The notes below the pieces were generated by a model. That model saw nothing but the letters and a program-made list of their open reading frames with translations. It searched no databases and was not told where the DNA came from. The position numbers and the translations under genes were made by a program. Of a stretch of 64,000 nucleotides of DNA, positions 20,601 through 33,100 are shown piece by piece (the stretch's first letter is position 1; the number at the start of each line of letters is the position of its first letter). This stretch comes from Blumeriella jaapii (lineage: Eukaryota; Ascomycota; Leotiomycetes; Helotiales; Drepanopezizaceae), in contig VWND01000001.1 in assembly GCA_009599575.1 (NCBI GenBank), positions 1,302,001 to 1,366,000 of the forward strand, written 5' to 3'.

Positions 20601-23207
20601 ATGGCGTCAGAGCTCGATGCCCAGAGCGAGTTTGTCTCGACTACAAGCATACCACTCAAGGCAGAAAGCGCAATCGCTCAGATCCGAACCGCCATTCGAC
20701 GGTATAGAACTAGTAGAGACGCAATGGATATTGAGAATCGCCACCACACATCTACGGACGAATTGGACGAATCTGACTCGACCATGCTGACACCCGGAAT
20801 TTTGAAGACTGATGGTGATGTATTGAATGAAGTCGAGCAAGTCATTAGCAGCCTCGAGTCAACAGGCCTTTACAATCTTGGATATGATCACTTGCAAGCA
20901 AATGACTTCGAAGTACAGTCTCCCCTTTAAATCCAGCTTCGTTGTGGCTAATTCAGGGTCTAGCCAGTGGATGCTGTCCAGGACGCTCGCTGGCAATCAC
21001 GAGCTCGGATCCCTCTAGAGACACAAACACATCCCAAAAGTTTTGCCCCGTACACTCATCACATCGAAGATTTGAAATCATTCAAGGATGACTTGTTGGC
21101 TGCGAAGAAATGTAGTGAAGTTACAAAACCAACATACACCAAAGTTGAGGTTCTCTTACTCACCTGGGAGGAAAGCGACATGATGGAAGAGATAGAAGAA
21201 GAAGCCAGCGCTCTAACCAAGCTATTTGACGAACTCAACTACGAAGTCACGGAAATTGCAATTCCTAACATCGACTGCCAGAACGAACTTCAATTGGAAG
21301 TCCTCACTTTTCTTCGGCGGCATAAAAAGAACCCTCCTGGTGAGACTCTAATCATTGTGTACTATACTGGACATGGCTCTATCCGAAACGAATCTTGTTA
21401 TTGGCATCCGTAAGGCATCCCTCGAAAATTCCATCCTAGCACTAACATAATAAAAGAACCAAGTGGGCTGCCTCTCCAAGTGATCGGAACGATAGGTGAT
21501 ATTTGACGAGTAACCATTCGGCATCGACCAAGCTAACATTCTACTAGAAACTCGCGACAGAATGGGCCAACTGTAGATTGGGCTAAAATACAGGAGAATT
21601 TTGAGCAGGTTAAACAGGACGTCCTATTCATTCTGGACTGCTGCTATGCTGGGTCTGCAGCTTTACACAAAGGCCCATCCGGAACCAAGGAGCTCCTAGC
21701 AGCCTGCGGAAGCGAAGACCAGACACCCGCCGGCCCAGAGTCATTCACACATAGATTGATCGACTGTATCAAAAGACTTTTGAAGGAGGAACCTCTTTTC
21801 CAGGTCTCATGGCTCTACGAATCGATGATCCAGGCATCGCAAAGTCCACTCTGCCTCCATGTCAACCTGAATAGAAGTCCCTTGAGTATCAGCCTGTCTT
21901 CACTAGCAGAGAACACCAATCCAGACTTCGAGGCCGCTATTGATGAATCGACTGATGGATATCTGGTACCTCCTTCTCCTTCGAGGGCTCGTAGCCCTAG
22001 CTCAGCTACATCCAGCCACGTCCCATCATTGTTCTCCGGAAAGGACGAATCTGACAACACCACTCAAATCAGCACTCCAGATCCATATCCAGTCCTGAAT
22101 CAGAATTGGCACTATAAGGTGCTTCTATCAATCAAGCTGAGAGCAAACATCTTGCCAACAGCCGAAGACTGGTGCCTGACATTCCCGCCGGGACAAGTTG
22201 AAGGCCTCGAGGACGTTACCTTCCAATCACTGTACCCGACAAAGTCGACACTCTTGTTTCTAACGATGCCGGTGCGGCAGTGGGTCCTACTGAAAGACAA
22301 CCCTGCCTACACGTTTATTGATTTTGTCGAGGGAGACAACTTCATGCATACACATTCCCACGCTTTGCCTCCGCCTGGGCCGGAACCAGCAGTACACATA
22401 GCTCCTGTTGAGCGCACCAACTCAGATGAGAGCACTTCTACCACAGGCGTCAATGAAACAGAGGCGGTCGTGGGATATCTTCTAGCCGCCATGCACGACT
22501 TCTTCCAAAAGACCAAATCACAGGAAGAAAAGCTAGTACGACGGCCAGGAAAGATCACGCGCACATGTCAGTACATCGCCGAAAATCTCGGAGTGCCCTC
22601 ACGCCTCGAATCCGACCCCCGGTTTGCTATTGTCCAGCACATTGTGCAGCACTTGAACATCAACCGCAACGACCAAGGCGATTCTATCAGGTTGAGATAT
22701 GGTCTGCAGCTTGATGTGCTTGTCGACCGGATGCTTGAAACGAAAAGCTCTATCAAGGATGCTATACACAGATCCCACGACAAGAATGGCGACATTGACA
22801 ACACCATCAATACCGAATTCAGCCAGCTGGAGAAGAGCATAGTGAAGTTGGCGGAGCTTGAGAACGAGGACCTGGTGATCAGGAAGTTCATGGAGTCCCC
22901 CTCACCTCCGACATTTGATGCTCCGAAGTCAGCCATGAGAAAGCAAACAACATTCCGAACAAGATCCGACGTCGGGCATCGGCACAGTGTCGTAACAACC
23001 GACTCGGGTGTCGGATTCCATCGGAGAAATTCTACTAAGACCCGGACGGGGTCTTGGAGGTCTAAGCTAGGCAGTGCCAGAAGTGACTCGGCCACGTCTT
23101 CATCTGGGCGCTTGGCGTTGATGGAAGTTTTGAAAAGGAGGTTTTCAAGGGAGTCCAGGCCGCAGAGTCCGAGGGGTGGGCCACACATTACATTCACCAC
23201 GGTTTGA
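20601..23207 (+). CDS. Caspase-like (peptidase C14) domain protein, 805 aa
   Basis: This protein has a caspase-fold domain with an apparently intact catalytic dyad. Exons are 20601-20912, 20964-21409 and 21548-23207. The first in-frame ATG is at 20601. The first acceptor is the CTAG ending at 20963, because the nearer AG would run into a stop. Residues about 160-300 hold the C14 core: VEVLLLTWEE, then LIIVYYTGHGS with His241, then DVLFILDCCYAGSA with Cys284-Cys285. The His and the second Cys match the family catalytic positions. This is not a typical type I metacaspase, since there is no Pro/Gln-rich N-terminus and no DSCHSG motif. The C-terminal 500 residues are not recognised; they include an ordered part (WHYKVLLSIKLRANIL, then RQWVLLKDNPAYTFIDFVE) and a Ser/Arg-rich tail. 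Such proteins in fungi are linked to cell-death or heterokaryon incompatibility responses, but this role is inference here. Confidence 0.85.
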
Positions 23208-23862
23208 GTATATTTTGAGATTGGAGATTTAAGTACGTGTTTGATTTGGTTGTTTTATCTGGTGTGGGGGGGGATCTGGAAAATAGTTCAGGTGCTATTT
23301 CCGGCGTTTCAACATCGGTGTTACGAGGGAAACCTGGTTAGGTAATTCGATGTGACAGAAAGTCCTCAAGTTGTCTTCACGCTCTACGGAGACTGCTCAT
23401 GGATTTCCCGAAATTGGCTTCTAGTCTACAAAAATATGTGACGGGTTAGAAATCTTCGCATGGCTCCCGCAACGCTTGCTTCCACACTGACGATGTTTTC
23501 GCCAGCGAAACAATTATCCAGTCCCCACCCCTGATCTGCGTCCGCAGCAGGTATAAATAAATCAAACGGCGGAGGAGTGTCATGGACTTCCGATCGTAAA
23601 CCTGAAGGAAGATCTGCAGAACCCGGGCCGGGTGAAGACTTCAGTTCAGGTTATCCTCTGGCTCGCTTATGAGCGACACGCATTCTAAACCAAAACGTAA
23701 ACAACGGCAAGAGCGCGCTAGAAACCTGAAAAATGGAAATACAGAGCAGACACTGGAAGAAATGAAGGGGGACGGGGGTGAAAGAAAAGACAGGCCATAA
23801 AAAAACCCGCAGACGCGAAATTCGCAGATCCAAGTTCCATTTCGTGCCGACATACCTGTTCC
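23208..23862. other. Convergent intergenic spacer
   Basis: This is the shared 3' flank of the caspase-like gene and the ferroportin gene. No gene, repeat or RNA is recognised. Confidence 0.5.
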
Positions 23863-25864
23863 TCATAGCTCAAGACTATTGTTTTGTGGACGAGATGGGC
23901 GAAAAGATGTCGCCCGTCTCCTCCACCTCCCCTCCCGTCTAGCAAAAACACATCCACAAACATAACTGAGCTTCTCCCAGTGCACAAGATGCCCCCTCAC
24001 CCTCCATACCCAGCTCGCGTACATGACCGAACTGACAGCCGTAGCCGCAAAACTCAAGATAGCAATCCACTTGAAGTCCTCCGGCCTCCTCCAGATGATG
24101 ACAATGATGTTCTGCAGCAGCACGAACATGGACACGAAGGAATTCTCGACGCCCGTGAAGGATGAGCGCTGGGTGGAGCGCGTGAGGGTTTGCGTGAGTT
24201 GTTGCGTGGTTAGATCGTAGATCCACAGACCAAGACGAGAGAGTGAGAGGAAGAAGAAGAGGGTTAGAGCGAGGACCTTCTGCGAAGGAGGGCTGGGTAG
24301 GAAACGGGCGATGGGGTACGGGAGACCTGAGATGGGTGACTCGCCTGGTGAAAGGGACCAGAGCGAAAATACGACTGGGACCTGAAAACTCTGTCAGCGC
24401 CGCTTGTCTTCTGGGAAGGGCATAGATTGATACGGTCCGTATAACGTACGAGGTTCAACAGTTGCGAGGTGATACCCCACAAGCCCAACCTTTCCAAACC
24501 TGCCTCCGTCCTCCCTTGCTCAGGGTTACGTCCGAGAAATGCTGAGACGTCCCCGTCGCCGGCAATATCATCGCCTTGGAATCTTCCATGCGTGCTAGCT
24601 GCTTTCCCCAGATACTGCACGCCAACGGGGGCGACGAGCGTACTGCTGATCTCAATCACACTGCCCACCGCGCGAGCAACGGTAATCAGTTCCAGCGAGA
24701 ATCCGATATTCAACAAGAAAGTAACAAACGTAGCACCGTAGGACAGGGCCGAGAGATGCAGAAGCGAGAGCGCAAGCGAGGGCACCCAGACGGTGCTGGC
24801 GAAGTAGTTCTCAAAGTCTTGGATGTAGCGTCTTAGACCTCGCGAGAGTCTCGTCAACAATTCCAGATGCGCGAGCGCCTGGTTGTCGTCTGCTTCGTAG
24901 GGAGTATTCTCTGACGACGTGGCCATCTTGGGCACTTGGAGGTGTGGGTTGCGAGTCCAGACAATCTTCGCGCACCATACCTCGACGGCCCAGCTGGCGG
25001 CACTCATACCACCCACCACGACAACGCCGACTCGGTGGTTCGTAGCAGACACGACGAATGAGATCAGAAGCGGGGCAACGAGCTTGCAGATAAGATCGAT
25101 TCTCCTCATCACGGAGTTGAGGTGTGTCAGATCATATGGCTGGCCATCGGGAGCAGCGGCCGTGACTACCCAGTCTCGTTCCATGGACAACAAATTCCCG
25201 GAAGCACTAAGAGTCTCGAATATACCGAGAATCAGGATGAGGGAGAACATGCCGCCCTTGAGAAGTAAGGAATTGGGAAAATGATCAATGTTGAGCTCAA
25301 GATTCCTGATGTTGGGGCTCGACGATGGGTCGACGATGAAGAACCAGAAGACGGAAGCCCAAATTACGGCGATTCTATTGACGTGAACAGTGCTCATGAG
25401 AGTCCTGAGTCGGTCTGGATTTTGGTCGACCCATCTTCCGACCACAGACGAGAAGCATATAGATGCCAGGGTGCTCACTATGCCACTGTGAAGACGTTAG
25501 CACGCGACCACAACTCCCGGACTGGGCATCGAAGCACAACAGGAGATCATGAGAGACAGATATGACGACTGACCGGGTAGCAGCAGCCATGAGTGTAGCT
25601 GGATATGCCGCAGATGTGAAAATAATCTGGCAGCCGTTCATCAGCAGCCTCGCGATTCACACGCTGGACCTCACTCACCGCCGCAAACTCATAAGTCCGG
25701 ACATTCCACGTCGAGAGAAAGTGAGAGGTGTACAAGCTGTACGCTTGGGGCTTGTTCATGCCATTTTGCTCATCCTCTGGAATTGCCGTCAGCAATGGCG
25801 ATGTTGGGGCCGTCTCCGCATCCCCAGAGGCGGGGGTCCCGGGTTCGGCATCATCGACCATCAT
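23863..25864 (-). CDS. Ferroportin-family (SLC40) iron transporter, four exons
   Basis: Ferroportin (SLC40) proteins are multi-pass membrane transporters that export ferrous iron. Exons, as complement: 23863-24381, 24450-25485, 25574-25626 and 25679-25864, giving 597 aa. The chosen start is the first ATG of the pair at 25864/25861 (MMVDDAEPG); the frame is open upstream but without an ATG. After an acidic N-terminus come the family blocks LYTSHFLSTWNVRTYEFA, then IIFTSAAYPATLMAAATRGI and VGRWVDQNPDRLR. MERDWVVTAAAPD and LTHLNSVMRRIDLICKLVAPL are highly characteristic. A second half has SLLHLSALSYGATFVTFLLN and further helices, with RLGLWIYDLTTQQLTQ and GVENSFVSMFVLLQN in the last exon. The region after HLVHWEKLSY, to the stop at 23863, is poor in family features, so an extra 3' intron is possible. 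Whether it exports iron from the cell or loads an organelle cannot be told. Confidence 0.9.
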
Positions 25865-26536
25865 GAACAGTTTCAACTCATTTAAAGGGAATTCCGGTCT
25901 GGAACAGAACTAACGTAATAATAGGACTCTTCAACCTATCAAGCCTGACGTAATGTGACTCTATCGTTGTTAAGACGTTGGAAGTAAACCCTCGCAATCG
26001 AGTGACGGTTAGCGCTCGAATTTCGTGTCGCCGAGGAGCCAGATGGCTGGCTGGCTTGTGACACAAACCTTTTGAGATCTCAAGTCTCCCAAACCAAGAT
26101 ACGTGATTACAGTCGAAGAGCCTAGTCTCGGCATGCAAAGGGGTGTCTATTGGAATCCTTAAAGAATAGAAATCTATCAAAGGCTCTCTGGTATCACAAG
26201 GTATTGAACCACTTCAATTCATTCGTCTCATCGTCTCCGAGCCTTCCGACATCTGCCCAAAAATTAAAAGACATGTATTTCCATGTAAACCCACCACGAT
26301 CCAAGAAGACAAAAACCCAGTGTGTATACCCAGTCCGTATATAGTAAACGCCATGTTCCATCATCATCGATCCAGCGGTATTCCGTCTTTCACTTCCCAT
26401 GCCCGATCAAAACCTGGTCAGAAAAGCCCCAAGCGCTTCGGTCAGGTTGCAAGCCTAGCGCCAGCCAGGGCCCAGCCTTAGACTCCACATGGCAACAGTT
26501 GTCATCGAGCCAGATCGAAAGAAGTCAACGCCAGCT
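25865..26536. other. Intergenic region between two minus-strand genes
   Basis: This holds the ferroportin promoter and leader and the 3' UTR of the small gene at 26537. No other feature is seen. Confidence 0.5.
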
Positions 26537-26818
26537 TTACAACGAGCCCATTCTCTCCTCCAATCCACCCCAGTAGACTAGAGGTCTCGGCTCCAAGATC
26601 TCCAACTCACTCCCGAAGCTCCTCTTCTCCTCCTCCAAGTTCAACATCGACGGCTGCTTGTGGATGATCTCATTGATGGTGCTGACTTGTGCCGATGAGC
26701 TAGACGCAAACGAGTCTCTGTTACTCGACCTGATGGAGTCGTTGGATGCCGCCACCGAGCCTTGACGCGAAGACTTGAGGCTCGAGAAGGAGAGAGAGTG
26801 GAAGCGTGCGGCAGACAT
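26537..26818 (-). CDS. Small serine-rich conserved-looking fungal protein, 93 aa
   Basis: A single frame starts at ATG 26818 (MSAARFHSLSFSSLKSSRQG). The first half is Ser/Asn/Arg-rich (SIRSSNRDSFASSSSAQ). The second half is more ordered, with INEIIHKQPSMLNLEEEKRS and the C-terminal stretch ELEILEPRPLVYWGGLEE. The composition is uneven in the way of a short, modified regulatory protein, and the C-terminal motif looks constrained, but I cannot name a family. It has no signal peptide or membrane segment. The open frame ends in a normal stop and the opposite-strand frames are poorer. Moderately sure it is a gene; function unknown. Confidence 0.55.
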   Translation of the reverse strand: MSAARFHSLSFSSLKSSRQGSVAASNDSIRSSNRDSFASSSSAQVSTINEIIHKQPSMLNLEEEKRSFGSELEILEPRPLVYWGGLEERMGSL

Positions 26819-28344
26819 GTTGACTGGAAAGTGATACAGAACGTGGGACTGAAAGTTGCTTTGAGTTTGGAGGTGCGGCAGGTGATTGGGTTGCGGATGG
26901 TGTGTCGTTCTTGAGAGTAAATCGGATTGTGTAGGTGCAAGTCAAACAAAGCGTGAGTCACCGGGAAAGCTGGGTACTTTATACCAGAGATCTAAGCAAG
27001 GATCAGAGCTGACCGAGATTGGTTTAAATGGTAGAGAAACAACCATCAATCAGAGTTCCAGAAGTCTTACTCGAAGTACTAAAGTGGTACCTGGGCTGGG
27101 GGAAAACGCTATAGATGACGAGTGCCACGCCAGCAGATAGAGAGGACGGATATAGAAGTGTGTAGGGGTGGTTGGCTGCGGAGTAGTGAAGAGGGAGAGA
27201 ATAGAAAGATGTGGCGTGCTGGCGAAATAGAGAATGCAATAATAACGGGACAAATCAATCATGCGCGGGAGTGAGCTGGGCTCATGCATTTTGGGCCCCA
27301 TGGGTGGAGGACTTCTCCGCAGACCACACCGTCATGGCTTTCATTGCGCGTTACAGTAATGTGACAGGTGCAGAGACTGCAGAGATGGGTGAGACGGAAA
27401 TAGAGGAGGATCACACACGATGCTGCAAGGCACGAGTGCTCCCAAGAGGTGGGGAAAGGGGAGATGTCAGTGTGTACTTCGTAAGCGAGGCGATCAGGGG
27501 CAAGAAGAACAAGAACTTCGAATAGCGGGCCGTATCGACTTGGCCAAGGGAGACACGGAGTGGGAATTCGGCCTCTCGAGCGGCCGATAGGAGAAGATAA
27601 TTGATTGCCTTGCATGGCAAAAGGAAAGATCTGGTCGAACACCACCTTTCACCCCTTCGGCTAACTACATGTACATCGTAAACACCACGTTCCACGCAAG
27701 GACTACTCCATTCGATGAGTGCTTCCATGAACAGCCAGCGCATTTATCCCTCGATATGAGTGAGCCCTTTCGAAACGTTCCGACCCCTTCTTCCTTCGTC
27801 CCCGCGACGCAAAAACCTTCTCGCCCTTTTCCCCTATCAGATTCCCAGAATAGTAGAAACAACAACAAACATCCGGGGGCACAAGAACCCACCCAACCCA
27901 CCCAGCCCGCCCCCTACCTGCCCCCTCAAACACGATCAGCATGAACCCCGTCGCGGATCGCCCGCTCCCTTTACAGGCTCTGTACGAACTTCAAACGGCG
28001 TACATTTCTGACTCGGGGCTCCAGCAACGTTTCATGTAAGGTTTAGGGGTATGCGTGGAAGGATTCGAGAGGTTCTAGGGGGACGGGACTGGTGAGACGG
28101 CCGTCCGGCAGACCAAAGTCAGATGGCCACAACACCGGCAGATGCCCGATAATTTGGCAGAAATGCGGTCATCTTTCGTTTGGATGCTGTTGCTGTTGCG
28201 GTGCCGGTTCAGATTGCAGTTGACAGGTCACTTCCATCCGAAGTCCAATGGATAGATAAGTGTGCTAGGCTGCTGTTCGCCGAAATCACAAACGGGCGAA
28301 AAGCTCTTCACAGCAGACACGCGTTTGTTTCCCGTCCTTCTTAT

Positions 28345-28371
28345 GTATGTACTGTACTGTACATACAGTAC
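28345..28371. repeat. GTAC-type repeat cluster
   Basis: Alternating GTACTGTACTGTAC and GTACATACAGTAC words in intergenic DNA, related to the other palindromic copies in the window. Confidence 0.6.
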
Positions 28372-29325
28372 GACGTTCACGACCTCAAGTCTGTCACGCT
28401 TTCTTCAAATCTAGCCAGCTACTACGTCTAGCTTTCTTCTTCAGCTTTGACCTGCCTACACCATCCATCTCACCATCCAGTTTCATTCCTGTAAGGAAAG
28501 GTCTCGGTCGCTGGCTAGTATCCTGCTACACAACTTGAAATGATATCGGGGGTTGTATATCTTTCATGGGCGTAGTTGTTCCGTGGGAGGTCCCAGGACC
28601 TCAGACTGCCCTGGTCTGGGGGAAGCACGGGTGCTAATCGAGGAAACACCATCGCCGTCATCGTTATCACATCTGCAACACCAAGTTCGGTCTTTCGAAA
28701 CCCTTGAAAACGAATACGGATTCACCAGGCGAAATCAATACGCAGCTGGTGGGCGAGAAAGCGTAGTAATTTATTAGCTACCCAGCTCACGCCCCGATAT
28801 CATCGAGCATATCCAGTAAGCAATCAGTCAGTCTGTGTTCGTCCTTTTTAACTTTCTCCCAATCATGCCATCACCACATCAATTAATCGGAGTGAAAAAA
28901 GTTTCGTTCGAACAGCGTTCTTAACCCCATCTTTCCGAGCAGCCTCAGATACATATCCGACATTTATACGAGCAAGGCCGTTCTAGTTTGATACTTTGTT
29001 TGTGTCAGCGCACGACTTTTAGATCGCGGATCGAAGTTTCCGTGGCAGCTGATACGTACAGTACAGTACCTTACATGCAAGAGGGGGTTTATTCGGATCG
29101 TCTACGGTCCGTTAGTGTAAATCTCTTTTCTTGAGGTGAGTTCGAGTTGAAGATTTTGATACGGCCAGAGGACTCGTCGTCGGTAATTCAAAACGAAGGA
29201 TTCCCGAATTTCAGATAGCTTGAATATCTTAAGGCATGGCTAGAATACGATACTCGCGTGATAAGAGGTTTAAGGGCCGTCCCTTTGCTTTCAAGGTAGG
29301 TATGTAGCTCGGGTAGGTAGGTAGG

Positions 29326-29337
29326 TACAGTACTGTA
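29326..29337. repeat. Perfect palindrome TACAGTACTGTA
   Basis: An exact 12-bp copy of the recurring palindrome. It follows directly on a GGTAGGTAGGTA run. Confidence 0.75.
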
Positions 29338-30116
29338 GGTATGTACTGTGGTATAATCATAGATACAAAACATCAGAGTTCGGAAACTACACGGTTGGAA
29401 AAGAGATGCTAATAGCTACCCAGATAGCTAGCCGTATTTCAGAAAGAAGCTCTTTTTCTGTATGTAACGAGGCGATTAATATTTTCTTTCATGGGATCGA
29501 TCGACCACACTTCACTGTCGTAAGAGACTTGGGAAAAGAATTTCGAGCTTTCATGGTTTCGCTTTATCAAACAACAACAGCAAGTAATCCGTGGTCTCGC
29601 CTGGCTCGTAGCTAAAGAGCAAGGTTTCACCGTCGCCGTTCATAAGCAGCTGCAAAAACAGACGACGTACGTACCCCTTCCATACCCATGTGTACCCAGG
29701 TAACAACTTGAAGGAACAATACAACCTCTCATCCAATTCATAAGCGACGTGCTCTGTCTGCCTACACCTACAAGATCTGTATAGACGCCAGGCTATGCAT
29801 TTAAAAAACAAAATTTCGTCAATCCATCCCATCCATCCTCGTCTGAACGTACACTCACTGGATGGCCTGCTTCTCCTCTTTCTTCCCTTTTTACAGTCCT
29901 GTCGTTCATACATATCTATGCCCTTGACTCCACGAAGAAATACTCATCAAGGCGCCGCCGTGGCGTCTGTGACTCTGTGAGTCACGAGTGCTCCTTAAAC
30001 GCCCTGTGCCTCCCAAATCGAACCCAACACGCAACGATTCGCTGCAAAGTCAATGTGAGAACAACCCACGCATCACCATTCCAAGCCCCTCAGAAATTCA
30101 ATATCCGCCAAATCAC

Positions 30117-33100
30117 TTAGGTGACACTTCCTCCTCTCCCCAGTCGACCCTGCCTGTCGCCGGGTCTCCTCACTGTGAAACTGCGCCGGATACTCTCTCC
30201 CCAGGCCGAGTTGTCGAGAACCTCCAGCACGTTCTCGGCACTAACTGCGCTCCCGCGTCTACTGTTCTGTCCAGAGCCTGTGGGCGTCGGCCCTTGTCCA
30301 CTGGGTTGCTGCTCTGCTCCCTCGAAACTGAATCTGCCAGAGGTAGAGTTATGAGGCGAGAGACGCGGCGGTGCGTTGGTAGATGCGCGCGGTGATACCC
30401 TGAAGGATATTCTTGGAGACATTGGCGATACTGGGTCGACTAGAGTAGAGCGTCGTCGGTGCTTAGCGGCACCATCCAGGCCGTGGGTGACGAAAGAGGC
30501 ACGAGAATCCGGCGCATCCACTGGTGACAGCATTGGGGAGACCGTTACGCTCGGTTGCTCAAAGTTGTCATGTGTATCGTCAGTATAAACTTCAGGCCCG
30601 AGCTGAGGAATATCGGTCATGCGGCCTGATCTCTTCTTTTCTAAGTGTTTTCGGAATTTCCTAGACCAGTACCTAAACGGGTGTCAGCAGTGCGGATGAA
30701 TTCACGCGCCCAACGTTTCTCACATAGTGTCGAAGTAACCGACGACGATCCGCCTGCGCACTTCCTCCTCGACTCTTTGGAGGCGAGCGCGACGACGCAA
30801 GAATTCCTCTAGCCTAGTTCACGTTAACTCATGTAGAGCCATCCAGGACTTGAAAGAAAACTTACTTCAAGCTCTTGTTGTCACTTATGACATTGTAATG
30901 TGCCAATATCATCAAGACAGCTGTGAAGGAAATACCTCGATCAACGTCGGCTGAGACCATGACCTCCTCGAAGAAAAGATTGTACCGAGCTCGAGCTCTC
31001 TGAATAGCTTTTGCGTCAATCTGTGCGAGTCGCTTGTTCAGCGCTCTGAGATTGACGTCGGTCAAGGTCGGGCCGAACGACATAGACATGTGCCTAGCTC
31101 CCGTCTGCTCTCCCCTAACATCTTCAAGAATTCGGCCTACTGTATGCTCTTGTGGGTAGATCCGCATCTCAAAGATACCAGAGAGTTCTCCAAGCAGTCT
31201 GGGAAATTTCTCTTTGGATATGTAACCCGTCCCTTCAGGATCGAGTGTTGCCCATGCTTGCTTAAAGCGCCGAATCTCCTCTCTAGTGACTTTACCAAGC
31301 CCACTCGAATGCTGATAAACGTAACTGAAGCTCTCGTAGATGAGCGAGACGAACAAGCTCATGAAGATGTACATGCTCAGAATGTTCCAAGCAATGAACA
31401 AAGCTCTGGCCCAGCTTCCACTACCGCAATCGCTATTGAAAAAGCTCTGATCGTCCACGCAGAGTGGAGGTCTTATCGTGGCAAAGTCCTCCATAATGGC
31501 ATTCCATCCTTCACCACACGACATTCGGAAGAGCAAGATCAGCGCCTTGGGGACAGTCCTGAAATTGATATTGTCGCTCTCGTTCTCACCAAACCTAGTG
31601 AGCCCAAATGTCTGGGTCAATGCAATAGCAAAGACAAGAAACATGACAAACCAGGTCGCCATGAGGTTGCCGATTGTTTGAACACTAGCAGCTGCTGTTT
31701 TGAATAGCTGGTCCAGTGCATCGTTTCGAGGGATGAGTAGAAGGACGACGGACACCAAGAACAGCTTATGCGCCTGTATGTAAACTTGTCTTTGGAAGCT
31801 TGTCATAAGAAGGAGTGTCGTTGAGAACGCCCCAAAAACGGCGAATAATGAGAACACGTCCCATGAGCTTCGTCTGAATCGTGCCCAGCTGAGTCCAATT
31901 ATTCGAACAATAATGTTGGTCATGTAAATCCCGGTAAACAACAGGAAAGCGTAAATTCTGGTCTTCTCCCACACATCAGGCGCGGGGTAGAATTCAACCA
32001 GTAACAGTATGAGGTGAAAGACAAGAATAACGGTAACAGCGCGTTGCCACCGACCATACTTTCTTACTGCTCTCTTGTAACACCAGTCCCTGATCTTGTT
32101 GCCCCCAGTTGAGAGAGGCCGTTTGGAGGGAGCTACGTGCCTCAACAGCTTCCGAAGTTCGAGCCATGATCGTTGATCGGCCGTCAGAAACGCAACGCCG
32201 GTTTGTTCCGTGTAGTTACGCATGAACACAGAGATAAACAGCGTCAGAACAAACACTGTGGCGAGCAAATTGAAGATGACGAAGAAGACTGCATTGCCCT
32301 GGGATGCGTAATTTTGTGGCTGGAATCCCCTACCAACGATCGACTCCGCACTCCACATTACATCCGTCCAACCCTCCTGAGACACGATTTGAAACAGTAT
32401 GAAGAGTGAGTCTCCAAAGTCGTCGAAATCGTAGAAGGGGTTCGACACCACTCGCGGAGCAAGAATGGGCCAGTCGGCACTGAATGGAGTGCTAGTAAAT
32501 TCGCCAAAGCAGTCCGAAAGCTCGACGATGGACTCAGACCCGTCATTGCATGACATCATCTTGCCATTGAATAGATTCACTCCGTAAATAGCAAAGGGAA
32601 TCAAAAGAGACATGGACACAAAAGCAGCCTATCCAAACAATTAGCTTGCATCCACTCGATATGTAAGAGTTTACTCACAGAGAGAACTTTCCAACCACCA
32701 ACAATAATCAATGAGTGGAACGTGTTACGAGCGCTGTCACTGACGTTGAGCAGTCTCAAAGCTCGGAGCGCTTTGAAAGCTCCCACAGCCCTTGTCACCG
32801 CGCCGTCATTGGAAAATGATGAAACGACGCTGATCCAGAAGGTTATGAGCACAACTCCATCTATGAGACCCCATGAACTCCTAAAATATGCATTTGGAGT
32901 CCAGAAGAATCCGTCCGCAATGACCTTGATAAGTGCCTCGACAGTGAAAACTAACGCAAATGACATGTCCGACCACACGAACCAGTTCCTGACGTTGAAT
33001 GTCTGTTTCTGGAAGTACTCTTTTTGATAAAGAGGCGTGGTCACGCAAGCAAGCAACACCATCGCGACGATGGCAGCATATATGAATGCGGAAAATGTGT

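Larger units (their letters stand above)
26819..30116. other. 3.3-kb intergenic region
   Basis: No supported gene. The open frames here are short, overlap on both strands and show no family features. It contains GTAC-type repeats at 28345-28371, 29056-29070 and 29326-29337, and GGTAGGTA runs near 29310. Part of it must be the upstream region of the 93-aa protein gene and the 3' UTR of Cch1. A non-coding transcript cannot be excluded. Confidence 0.45.

Noticed and set aside
27669..27944. 91-codon frame in the 3.3-kb spacer
   Set aside because: Proline-rich tail and overlapping frames on both strands; no support for a gene.
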